Origin: SAR202 cluster bacterium AD-804-J14_MRT_500m
GTDB taxonomy: Bacteria; Chloroflexota; Dehalococcoidia; UBA3495; GCA-2712585
Length of the DNA stretch: 6,046 bases
Assembly (NCBI GenBank): GCA_009391275.1
Contig: VEXF01000054.1
Location: forward strand, 1-6,046
Reading direction: 5' to 3'
Below the pieces are notes generated by a model that was not told the origin of the DNA, ran no database searches, and saw nothing but the letters and a program-made list of their open reading frames with translations. Shown here one piece after another: positions 1 through 5,380 of the stretch; position 1 is the first letter of the stretch, and each line of letters begins with the position of its first letter. Made by a program: the position numbers and the translations under genes.

Positions 1-671
1 TGCAGACTGCTCTAGACTCTTTTGGGCGTTTAGATGCGGTTGTAACCTGTGCCGGAATTCTCAGGGACCGTATGATCTTTAATATGACGGAAGAGGAATG
101 GGACGCTGTGATTGCGGTTCACCTCAAGGGGACATTCTCGGTAGTCAAGCACGCGAGTATTCTTTTCCGCCAACAACGGTCTGGGGCTATCGTAACCTTC
201 AGCTCGACGTCAGGGCTGATTGGAAACTCTGGGCAAGCTAACTACGGGGCCGCAAAAGATGGTATAGCAGGTTTCACCAGAGTAATAGCCCGGGACTTGG
301 GCCGCTATGGGGTCACGGCAAACTCAATCGCACCTAGCGCTCAAACGCGGATGATTGGAGCTATACCAGATACTACCAAACAACTCCGTAGTGCCCGTGG
401 AATCACGAGTGGTGGAGCCGGTGCTTTGCAGGGCCAGGGTGACGACATCGCTCCCTTCGCCACATGGCTGGTATCTGATGAGGCCCGTAACGTCAACGGG
501 CGGGTTTTTTATGTTACAGATGGCCTTGTTAGTCTCCTAAATGAGCCTGCGGTGGTCCGCACGATAACGAAGGATGGACGATGGACTGTAGATGAGCTAA
601 TCAGGACGTTTCCGGTGACGCTTGGGGTAGATTTGTATAATCCTGCCCCCGTACCACCGTCCATAACATAA
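1..671 (+). CDS. SDR family NAD(P)-dependent oxidoreductase, 5' end cut off by the window
   Basis: Short-chain dehydrogenase/reductase; such enzymes oxidise or reduce hydroxyl/keto groups with NAD(P). The frame is already open at base 3 (222 codons visible), so the ATG at 72 is internal: the codons before it encode FGRLDAVVTCAG, which aligns with the family beta-4 NAG motif (here CAG, fragment residues 16-18). Catalytic residues are visible: Ser68 in FSSTSG, then Tyr81 and Lys85 in NYGAAK, with the usual 13-residue Ser-Tyr spacing. The Asn of the SDR tetrad is His40 (AVHLKGTF). The Rossmann glycine motif, about 70-90 residues, lies upstream of the window. After the core comes a tail of about 50 residues starting GRVFYVTDG and including TKDGRWTVDELIRTFP. 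I recall such tails in SDRs near the (3R)-hydroxyacyl-CoA dehydrogenase group of Actinobacteria and Chloroflexota, so an acyl-CoA or related substrate is possible, but none can be named. The gene ends with TAA and converges on the GNAT gene. Confidence 0.9.
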   Translation, partial: QTALDSFGRLDAVVTCAGILRDRMIFNMTEEEWDAVIAVHLKGTFSVVKHASILFRQQRSGAIVTFSSTSGLIGNSGQANYGAAKDGIAGFTRVIARDLGRYGVTANSIAPSAQTRMIGAIPDTTKQLRSARGITSGGAGALQGQGDDIAPFATWLVSDEARNVNGRVFYVTDGLVSLLNEPAVVRTITKDGRWTVDELIRTFPVTLGVDLYNPAPVPPSIT

Positions 672-710
672 TTTAGTTCAAAGTTAAATCGTCATAACCG
701 CGGACTAAAT
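671..710. repeat. Imperfect inverted repeat after the SDR stop codon
   Basis: ATTTAGTTC at 671-679 can pair with GGACTAAAT at 702-710 (nine pairs, one of them G-T) across a 22-base loop. It begins on the last base of the SDR stop codon in a 132-base gap between convergent genes. No T-run follows, so it is not a classical intrinsic terminator; it could stabilise the mRNA 3' end or be chance. A second weak stem, AGGGAT at 729-734 with ATCCTT at 748-753, lies downstream. I see nothing else in 672-803. Confidence 0.3.
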
Positions 711-803
711 CTGTCCCCGATGAGTTCTAGGGATGTACTAAGACATGATCCTTTAAAGCGTAAGGCTATACTCAGTTTGTTGGATAGACCAAAATCTGCC
801 CGG

Positions 804-1370
804 TCACGTTTCCCTAGGCTGGTGTGATCCTCGTTGGGCCAGTTTTTCATCTCGAATCTTTTCCCATTCGCTATCGTGGACTTCCATTAGCATGAAGTTC
901 CGACTTATCCTGCGGACTTTCTTAATGGGTTTAAACCCACACTTGGCAAAACATCGCTGTGCACGATGATTCCAGTCCAAAGTATGCAGGTATAGACGTT
1001 TTAGCGAGGAATTGGAGAATATGTGGTCGATCAGGGTAACTAGTATGTCGAATCCGTAACCTTTGCTCCAATATTTACGGTCCCCTATCATTATACCGAT
1101 TTCGGCTTCTTTGTTTACTGTGTCAATGTCGTAATACATGATGTTGCCAATATAAATGCCGTTATTTGTATCTACAGATAACCGTTTTACCCATGGCGTC
1201 GGGTAGTCAAACTGACCTTTGAATACACGGAAGAATTCCTCATAACTCATTACAAGGGGGCGAGAGGCATCGAGCTCAGATAGCTCAGCGTCAATCCGCC
1301 ACTGATATTCAGTCTCGGCGTCCGCCAGGCGTTTTCCCCTGATTATGATAGATACACCTTGGATTTCCAC
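804..1370 (-). CDS. GNAT family N-acetyltransferase (RimJ/RimL-like)
   Basis: Predicted cytosolic acetyl-CoA-dependent N-acetyltransferase; the acceptor (protein N-terminus, antibiotic or small amine) cannot be read from sequence. With the GTG start at 1370 the protein has 188 residues. It opens with IIRGKRLADAE, like the RimJ/RimL beta-1 strand. The central fold includes GIYIGNIMYYDID and KEAEIGIMIGDRKYWSKGYG; SKGYG (about residues 103-107) is the acetyl-CoA pyrophosphate loop. It continues with LKRLYLHTLDWNHRAQRCFAKCGF, where Asn134 and the C-terminal CGFKP are typical of the superfamily. Start choice: a longer form from TTG at 1406 (200 residues) would overlap the NUDIX gene by 35 bases and adds nothing family-like. 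The GTG at 1370 lies one base after the NUDIX TAA, which suggests translational coupling, and neither start has a clear Shine-Dalgarno sequence. Second gene of a NUDIX-GNAT unit; ends with TGA. Family confident, start moderate. Confidence 0.87.
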   Translation of the reverse strand: MEIQGVSIIIRGKRLADAETEYQWRIDAELSELDASRPLVMSYEEFFRVFKGQFDYPTPWVKRLSVDTNNGIYIGNIMYYDIDTVNKEAEIGIMIGDRKYWSKGYGFDILVTLIDHIFSNSSLKRLYLHTLDWNHRAQRCFAKCGFKPIKKVRRISRNFMLMEVHDSEWEKIRDEKLAQRGSHQPRET

Positions 1371-1371
1371 T

Positions 1372-1851
1372 TTATTGGTCTTTGCTCCGCTGGAATAAAA
1401 TATCAACAGCTCGTTGGAGGATCCGTGCCTCGCTATGGAAGGTTAATTGTCGCACTGCAGTTCCGCTGTCGAACCATTCGACAAGGTCAAATTCGAAATC
1501 GTGGTCATCGGTAGAACCGCCTGTTGTCTTCATCAAATAAAAATGGACAGTTTTATTAAGTGGGGAGCGGTTCTTTTTACCGGTGAACCAGTAATTTATG
1601 CTGCCGATAGGTTTTTCTACCTGCACGATCAATCCCGTTTCCTCTTGGGCTTCTCTGACTGCTGTCTGTATGATCGTTTCTCCTTCATTTGGTGTTCCCT
1701 TAGGTAAACTCCATCGAGTTGGGTTAATTCGACCACATAATACTATCTCTATGGATTGATCATTTAGTCGATATACAACCCCACCCGCTGAAACCAAATC
1801 TGGCGTTGCTCTTTTAGTCGAACCCTTATTGGATTTTTTTTGTCCATTCAT
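1372..1851 (-). CDS. NUDIX hydrolase (MutT/Ap4A hydrolase-like)
   Basis: Hydrolyses a nucleoside diphosphate linked to another moiety, with Mg2+ or Mn2+. From the ATG at 1851 it has 159 residues, normal for a single-domain NUDIX protein. The NUDIX box is complete at about residues 52-74: GTPNEGE, seven residues, then REAQEETGL, with metal-binding Glu67, Glu70 and Glu71. It is preceded by SAGGVVYR, the usual first strand, and by RWSLPKG. The WSLPKG-type lead and short length resemble MutT/diadenosine tetraphosphate hydrolases more than ADP-ribose pyrophosphatases, but substrate is inference. The N-terminus is a short basic stretch rich in Lys, Asn and Ser. A TTG two codons upstream (1857) is also in frame; ATG is preferred. 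Neither has a clear Shine-Dalgarno. It is first in a unit with the GNAT gene, which starts one base after its TAA, and is transcribed divergently from the alpha/beta hydrolase. Confidence 0.92.
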   Translation of the reverse strand: MNGQKKSNKGSTKRATPDLVSAGGVVYRLNDQSIEIVLCGRINPTRWSLPKGTPNEGETIIQTAVREAQEETGLIVQVEKPIGSINYWFTGKKNRSPLNKTVHFYLMKTTGGSTDDHDFEFDLVEWFDSGTAVRQLTFHSEARILQRAVDILFQRSKDQ

Positions 1852-1871
1852 TGGCAATCAACCGTGGTTCG

Positions 1872-1900
1872 ATTCTATGGAGGTGGTGTTGCCTCGTCAA
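1872..1900 (-). promoter_or_regulatory. Predicted sigma70-type promoter of the NUDIX-GNAT unit
   Basis: On the minus strand TTGACG (1900-1895) is followed after exactly 17 bases by TAGAAT (1877-1872), five of six matches at each box. Transcription would start near A1865, about 14 bases before the NUDIX ATG, leaving a very short leader without a ribosome binding site. Predicted by eye from the bacterial consensus only. Confidence 0.62.
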
Positions 1901-1961
1901 GCTATCAGATAAGGGTTGGATTATGATATTTGCCTAGTTGGAGGGCACCTACGATAAAGTC

Positions 1962-1990
1962 TTGACGGTTGAGGTATCATGCTTTCTACA
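1962..1990 (+). promoter_or_regulatory. Weak candidate promoter of the alpha/beta hydrolase gene
   Basis: TTGACG at 1962-1967 is a good -35 box, but the sequence 17 bases on, TCTACA (1985-1990), matches the -10 consensus at only three positions. Use of this site would start the transcript near 1997, downstream of the ATG at 1979 and just ahead of the ATG at 2006. An alternative is TATGAT at 1922-1927, which lacks a good -35. No choice between them can be made from sequence. Confidence 0.25.
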
Positions 1991-1993
1991 AGT

Positions 1994-1998
1994 AGGAG
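1994..1998 (+). promoter_or_regulatory. Shine-Dalgarno site that decides the hydrolase start
   Basis: AGGAG at 1994-1998 lies seven bases before the ATG at 2006, ideal spacing. The upstream in-frame ATG at 1979 has only GAGG four bases away. This favours the start at 2006, giving 303 rather than 312 residues. Confidence 0.6.
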
Positions 1999-2005
1999 TG
2001 TGGAG

Positions 2006-2917
2006 ATGTCGAACCGAGGAAGTCAACAACAGGGTCTTAGTATTTTCGATGCTGCTCGCAGGTTTAATGTTCCGTTCAATCAAGAGACTCTACCTCAGTC
2101 TAGGCGAATTCATGCCGGAGGGCTAACCTTCCATTACTTGGAGTGGGGTAAACCAGACATGTTGCCAGTGGTCCTTCTTCATGGCATTGCGCAGCAAGCG
2201 CACAGCTGGGATTTTGTATCTCTAGCTCTTTCCGATAGATATCGTGTGATTGCTCTGGACGCCAGGGGTCACGGGGATACCCAGTGGGCTGCTGATGGAG
2301 ATTACTCGATTGAGGCACATCAGAAAGATTTGGATGCCTTTGTTGCGGCAGTAGACCTGAAGAATTTTGTGCTTATAGGGCATTCAATGGGAGGAAGAAA
2401 TGGGTATGTATACACTTACAGACGCCCTGAAAACGTGAAAGCTTTGGTAATCGTCGACACGGGTCCTGATACGGCTACACCTGGCTCTGAGAGAATACGG
2501 CGTTTTGTAGCTCTATCTGATGAATTGGACAGCTATGATGAGTTTGTGGAAAGAGTGCGGCAATATACCGGACGCCCTGAGTGGATGGTCCATGGAAGTT
2601 TGCAGCATGCTATAACAGAAATGCCCAATGGCAAATGGACATGGAAGTACGATAAAGTTATTCGATCCCCAGGGTTTGTTACGCCAACATGGCCACGGGA
2701 GCAATTGTGGGAATGCGTGAAGTCAATCAATTGCCCTACGAAGGTGATAAGGGGAGCCAACAGTGATCTGTTTACCAATGAGACTATGAAAAAAATGACT
2801 GATATCTTACCGCGAGGATCAAGTGCTGTGGTGGAAAACGCAGGACACTTAGTTCCTGGGGATAATACCCGTGGATTTTTGGAGGCGATCGAACCCTTTC
2901 TGAAGGACGTTTCCTAG
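2006..2917 (+). CDS. Alpha/beta hydrolase fold protein
   Basis: Predicted soluble serine hydrolase (esterase, lactonase, C-C hydrolase or epoxide hydrolase type) of 303 residues from the ATG at 2006. The core begins around residue 35 with GGLTFHYLEWG. The oxyanion-hole motif LLHGIAQQAHSW has His-Gly at 59-60; ALDARGHGDT at about 83-92 is the typical strand-4 loop. The nucleophile elbow GHSMGGRNG places Ser127; the acid is probably Asp254 in RGANSDLF and the base His281 in NAGHLVPGDN. Residues 155-225 form the cap region, rich in Trp and Arg, which sets substrate choice and is not diagnostic. There is no signal peptide or membrane segment. The first 30 residues, with Arg, Gln and Asn, precede the domain, as in acyl-acceptor and xenobiotic-type hydrolases with an N-terminal lead-in. 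It appears to be a single-gene unit, divergent from NUDIX and convergent with tRNA-Glu; ends with TAG. Triad complete, so active enzyme expected; reaction unknown. Confidence 0.9.
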   Translation: MSNRGSQQQGLSIFDAARRFNVPFNQETLPQSRRIHAGGLTFHYLEWGKPDMLPVVLLHGIAQQAHSWDFVSLALSDRYRVIALDARGHGDTQWAADGDYSIEAHQKDLDAFVAAVDLKNFVLIGHSMGGRNGYVYTYRRPENVKALVIVDTGPDTATPGSERIRRFVALSDELDSYDEFVERVRQYTGRPEWMVHGSLQHAITEMPNGKWTWKYDKVIRSPGFVTPTWPREQLWECVKSINCPTKVIRGANSDLFTNETMKKMTDILPRGSSAVVENAGHLVPGDNTRGFLEAIEPFLKDVS

Positions 2918-3070
2918 AATCGAAGTTGTTGTAGTTGATCGGATGTCTAGGCTTGGCAAAAAATTGAACGCGCACGTGAGACATTGCCTGCCAGGACTTG
3001 GATGCTTGGTAAGCGGTTCATCCCTAGGATCAAGATTTTGTAATAGGACAATTGCTAGACAACGTGATTT

Positions 3071-3149
3071 TGGTGCCGCCAAGGGGCTTCGAACCCCTGA
3101 TCTCCAGCTTGAAAGGCTGGCGTCCTAGGCCAGACTAGACGATGGCGGC
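3071..3149 (-). tRNA. tRNA-Glu (anticodon UUC), CCA encoded
   Basis: The minus strand folds as a full cloverleaf. Acceptor stem GCCGCCA (3149-3143) pairs with TGGCGGC, followed by discriminator A and an encoded CCA (3073-3071). The D arm is GTCT/GGAC with an 11-base loop containing GG. The anticodon stem CCAGC/GCTGG closes the loop CTTTCAA, giving anticodon TTC, which reads glutamate codons GAA and GAG. The T arm AGGGG/CCCCT closes the loop TTCGAAG. T8-C9 before GTCTAG matches other bacterial tRNA-Glu genes. Length is 79 bases with CCA. It lies 25 bases downstream of argC on the same strand and has its own promoter-like sequence overlapping the end of argC. No clear terminator follows; in 2918-3070 I see no gene. 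Confidence 0.97.
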
Positions 3150-3162
3150 ATAAAACAATCCC

Positions 3163-3192
3163 AGTATAGCTTGGCTACGGGTAAATCGCCAA
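3163..3192 (-). promoter_or_regulatory. Predicted tRNA-Glu promoter overlapping the 3' end of argC
   Basis: On the minus strand TTGGCG (3192-3187, inside the last codons of argC) is followed after 18 bases by TATACT (3168-3163), five of six matches to the -10 consensus. The expected start is near 3156, about seven bases before the first base of the mature tRNA, leaving a very short 5' leader for RNase P. Read-through from argC is an alternative source. Confidence 0.5.
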
Positions 3193-4209
3193 CGGCTCCA
3201 ACCCTATAGTTTCCGTTAGCCCTAGCATTACATTCATGTTTTGTACAGCTTGACCCGCTGCACCTTTTACTAAATTATCTAGGCAACTGATCACAATTAG
3301 CTTACGAGTTCTGATATCAACAAACGGATAGATCAGACACAAGTTGGTGCCCCATGTTTGCTTTGTCTGAGGTGGGGCAGTGCAGACTTTTACAAAAGGT
3401 TCGTCTAGGTAAAACTCTTGATACAACTCGACGATAGTTGCCTCTACGTTTGTAATGGAGGAGAAAGATTTCTCATCTAATGGGGCATAGCAACTAGACA
3501 AAATTCCTCTAGTCATTGGCACGAGGTGGGTAAGAAATGTAATCTGAGGTGGAAGATTAGTAAGTAGTGAAAGTTCTTGCTCGATTTCAGGAAGGTGCCT
3601 ATGGCCTCTGACTGAATACGCCATTAGGTTTTCGTTCACTTCTGAGAAATGGGTGGCTAAATTTAATCCTCGCCCAGCTCCCGATATCCCCGATTTGCTA
3701 TCAATCACCACGTCACTTCCCACGATCCCGGCGCGGATGGCGGGTGCCATAGCAAGAATCGCACTAGTAGGATAGCAGCCAGGGTTGGCAACTAGGCGTG
3801 CGGAAGAAACTTGCTTCCGATGTAATTCTGTTAATCCGTAGATTGCTTCATCAAGATACTGGGCTCCTGGATGCTTGACCTTATACCATTCTTCGAATTG
3901 GCCAACATCATTTAGACGAAAATCAGCGCTTATATCTACTATCTTTAATCCCTTTTCGAGTAGCGGTATGACGCTTTCAGCACTGGCCTTGTGTGGTAAA
4001 GCGGAAAACACTAAGTCCACACTTTCGTTTATATCGGACACTATCGGCAGATTAATATCTGCTAAATGGGGGAATACTTCACTAAGTTGTTGTCCTGATG
4101 CGCTACGTCCGGTTACGCAAGTAACCTCAACTTCAGGGTGCCGGTAAAGAATTCGAGCGAGCTCTGCCCCTGCATACCCGGTTACGTTTATGATGCCTAT
4201 TTTAGTCAC
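3175..4209 (-). CDS. argC: N-acetyl-gamma-glutamyl-phosphate reductase (ArgC)
   Basis: Catalyses the NADPH-dependent reduction of N-acetylglutamyl-5-phosphate to N-acetylglutamate 5-semialdehyde, the third step of arginine synthesis, in the cytosol. The 344-residue length is normal for the family. The N-terminal nucleotide-binding motif is KIGIINVTGYAGAEL; the first glycine of the usual GATGYTG is Asn. VTGRSASGQ and DISADFRL follow. The catalytic cysteine is Cys145 in VANPGCYPTS, followed by SGISGAGRG. The GHRHLPEIEQEL motif supplies the active-site histidine (203/205 region), and HLVPMTRGILS belongs to the substrate domain. Start choice: GTG at 4209 is preceded by AGGTGA five bases away and gives VTKIGI, aligned with typical ArgC starts. 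The GTG at 4218 (347 residues) has no suitably spaced site. It is the only arginine gene here, lies 135 bases after nth on the same strand, and is followed 25 bases on by tRNA-Glu. LysY of the LysW-type lysine pathway is a close paralogue, but no LysW-pathway partner gene lies in the window. Confidence 0.95.
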   Translation of the reverse strand: MTKIGIINVTGYAGAELARILYRHPEVEVTCVTGRSASGQQLSEVFPHLADINLPIVSDINESVDLVFSALPHKASAESVIPLLEKGLKIVDISADFRLNDVGQFEEWYKVKHPGAQYLDEAIYGLTELHRKQVSSARLVANPGCYPTSAILAMAPAIRAGIVGSDVVIDSKSGISGAGRGLNLATHFSEVNENLMAYSVRGHRHLPEIEQELSLLTNLPPQITFLTHLVPMTRGILSSCYAPLDEKSFSSITNVEATIVELYQEFYLDEPFVKVCTAPPQTKQTWGTNLCLIYPFVDIRTRKLIVISCLDNLVKGAAGQAVQNMNVMLGLTETIGLEPLAIYP

Positions 4210-4214
4210 TTGCC

Positions 4215-4220
4215 TCACCT
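4215..4220 (-). promoter_or_regulatory. Shine-Dalgarno site that decides the argC start
   Basis: AGGTGA (minus strand, 4220-4215) is complementary to the UCACCU segment of the 16S rRNA 3' end and lies five bases before the GTG at 4209. It overlaps the other possible GTG at 4218, so the downstream GTG is the likelier start. Confidence 0.5.
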
Positions 4221-4249
4221 TTCCGTGGACTGGACTGAAGGGGATTGCA

Positions 4250-4278
4250 AGTATAAGCGCACCTTGATAACCAGTAAA
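4250..4278 (-). promoter_or_regulatory. Predicted promoter of argC
   Basis: On the minus strand TTTACT (4278-4273, four of six) is followed after 17 bases by TATACT (4255-4250, five of six). The expected start near 4245-4243 would give a leader of about 35 bases to the GTG at 4209, enough for the Shine-Dalgarno site. argC and tRNA-Glu could thus be expressed apart from nth. No ARG-box-like palindrome was recognised. Confidence 0.45.
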
Positions 4279-4302
4279 GGAGATTGGGTTGAATCGTAAA
4301 TA

Positions 4303-4348
4303 CTAGATCTACTACGGTTGAAACGTGGTTGAAGATTACCGTATCTAG
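4303..4348 (-). repeat. Bulged inverted repeat at the end of nth
   Basis: On the minus strand CTAGAT then ACGGT (4348-4338) can pair with ACCGT (about 4318-4314) and ATCTAG (4308-4303). This makes an 11-pair stem with a five-base bulge and a loop of about 19 bases. It overlaps the nth stop codon. What follows is TATTTACG, not a T-run, so it is a poor intrinsic terminator; it may protect the nth transcript end or be chance. Confidence 0.3.
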
Positions 4349-5097
4349 GCAGGTTTTTTGGGAGTTCTAGAAAAAGATGTGCCGAGATCTCGGGATGGGC
4401 AACCAAAGGCCAGTACACACTCCCCGCATAATGGGCGCAATGCCTTGCATATTCTCCTGCCGTGACTGATTAACGCCACATGGAAAGCATAAACTTGTTC
4501 CGGGGGCACCATAGGTTCAAGAATCTTATGTGCGTCGTCTGCATTTGTCTTGGATGAAATTAATCTCAATCGCTTCGCGACCCTATGAACGTGTGTATCT
4601 ACTGCCATAGCTGGCATTCCTAATGAAAAACATAAAATTACAGCCGCCGACTTTGGGCCTATGCCTGGCAGTGCTCGCATCCAAGCCTTAGCTTGTTCTA
4701 ATGGCATATCTGACAAAAAATGTAAATCTAGGTTGCCGCGCTTTTCTGCAATCAAGTTGAGGACTAGCTTTATACGTGGCGCCTTTATCTTAGCTAATCC
4801 ACCATGGGTTATGGCCTTTTCAATCCTACGAACATCGCCACTGGCTACGGCTTCAAGTGTTCCGAATTCCTTCATAAGCTCACGGAATGCACTCATTGAA
4901 TTCAAATCAGAGGTGTGTTGAGACAAAATCGTAAATACGAGTTCCTCGGTAGGATCCATCCTACTGGCATGTTGAAATGGACCGTAAGATGGTCCCAGAA
5001 GATCTATGATTTCTTCAGCAGCGAGATGTCGATTTTTCCTAGGCCAGGACACACGGTGGGTGGATTTTTTTGTGGGTTTGCCTTTGGTGGAGTACAT
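4345..5097 (-). CDS. nth: Endonuclease III-like DNA glycosylase/AP lyase with [4Fe-4S] cluster
   Basis: Base-excision repair enzyme that removes oxidised pyrimidines from DNA and cleaves at the abasic site. The protein has 250 residues, against roughly 210 for the E. coli enzyme. The first 25 residues are a basic extension rich in Lys, Arg and Ser. The glycosylase core starts near residue 47 with DPTEELVFTILSQHTSD. The helix-hairpin-helix LPGIGPKSA contains Lys149, the expected Schiff-base lysine of bifunctional enzymes, and AVDTHVHRV contains the conserved Asp167. Four cysteines (217, 224, 227, 233) keep the C-x6-C-x2-C-x5-C spacing of the iron-sulfur cluster loop. LSQHTSD resembles archaeal and thermophile Nth versions (LSQNTSD). 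A lysine at the hairpin argues against MutY, and no MutY C-terminal domain is present. ATG start at 5097 has no Shine-Dalgarno and lies six bases after a strong -10 box. Ends with TAG, 135 bases before argC. Confidence 0.93.
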   Translation of the reverse strand: MYSTKGKPTKKSTHRVSWPRKNRHLAAEEIIDLLGPSYGPFQHASRMDPTEELVFTILSQHTSDLNSMSAFRELMKEFGTLEAVASGDVRRIEKAITHGGLAKIKAPRIKLVLNLIAEKRGNLDLHFLSDMPLEQAKAWMRALPGIGPKSAAVILCFSLGMPAMAVDTHVHRVAKRLRLISSKTNADDAHKILEPMVPPEQVYAFHVALISHGRRICKALRPLCGECVLAFGCPSRDLGTSFSRTPKKPA

Positions 5098-5103
5098 TGC
5101 ATG

Positions 5104-5132
5104 ATTCTAGCATTGGTATTTAGGGTGCTCAA
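5104..5132 (-). promoter_or_regulatory. Extended -10 promoter of nth, predicting a leaderless mRNA
   Basis: On the minus strand TTGAGC (5132-5127) is followed after 17 bases by TAGAAT (5109-5104). TGC precedes TAGAAT, making an extended -10 TGCTAGAAT. Only six bases separate the -10 box from the ATG at 5097. A start seven bases after the box falls on the A of that ATG, so the message would have no 5' leader, consistent with the missing Shine-Dalgarno site. Confidence 0.6.
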
Positions 5133-5380
5133 CTCCATAAGATCCTACAATACTGGTTATGAATTGGACCATCGCGATTTCAATTTTTCTCTAGAATAGT
5201 GATAGGAGGCAGCAATATTACTAGGGATTAAGAGGGTACGATCTGCGGAGGAATGTGTATACTGGCACAAGCTCTTCCCAGATGCTACGCAATGATATAA
5301 ATTGGACGTTGTGACGTCGTGCACACCAAGTGTAGATTCGCGGTCGACTCTGTGATAGTACTGGTATAGGTAGTAGTGTT
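5133..5380. other. Intergenic region between divergent nth and HEAT-repeat gene
   Basis: No supported gene. It holds a perfect AGGAGG at 5204-5209 just after a plus-strand TAGAAT (5192-5197), but no ATG, GTG or TTG lies at usable distance. The frame from 5215 is open for 25 codons without a normal start. A possible promoter for the HEAT gene, TTGTGA (5309-5314), 18 bases, then TAGATT (5333-5338), is weak. The minus-strand reading frame across 5221-5412 runs into the HEAT gene and matches no family I know. Confidence 0.5.

Noticed and set aside
355..540. 61-codon plus-strand frame inside the SDR gene
   Set aside because: Overlaps the well-supported SDR frame and resembles no family; a shadow frame.
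1447..1707. 86-codon plus-strand frame opposite the NUDIX gene
   Set aside because: Antisense to a complete NUDIX box; Cys- and Phe-rich composition typical of a shadow frame.
1938..2126. 62-codon plus-strand frame before and over the hydrolase start
   Set aside because: Most of it overlaps the hydrolase in another frame and it has no family-like motif.
2943..3128. 61-codon plus-strand frame with sequence resembling GLRTPDLQLERLAS
   Set aside because: Its end is the antisense translation of tRNA-Glu, a known source of false proteins; no real gene is supported.
3071..3149. tRNA as an integration (attachment) site
   Set aside because: No integrase and no repeat of the tRNA 3' end was seen in the window; the flanks are housekeeping genes.
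4915..5199. 94-codon plus-strand frame with a hydrophobic stretch
   Set aside because: Mostly antisense to the 5' end of nth and crosses its promoter; no start signal or family match.
5308..5326. CRP-like half-sites around TGTGACGTCGTGCACA
   Set aside because: Spacing and right half do not match TGTGA-N6-TCACA, and no second copy is seen.
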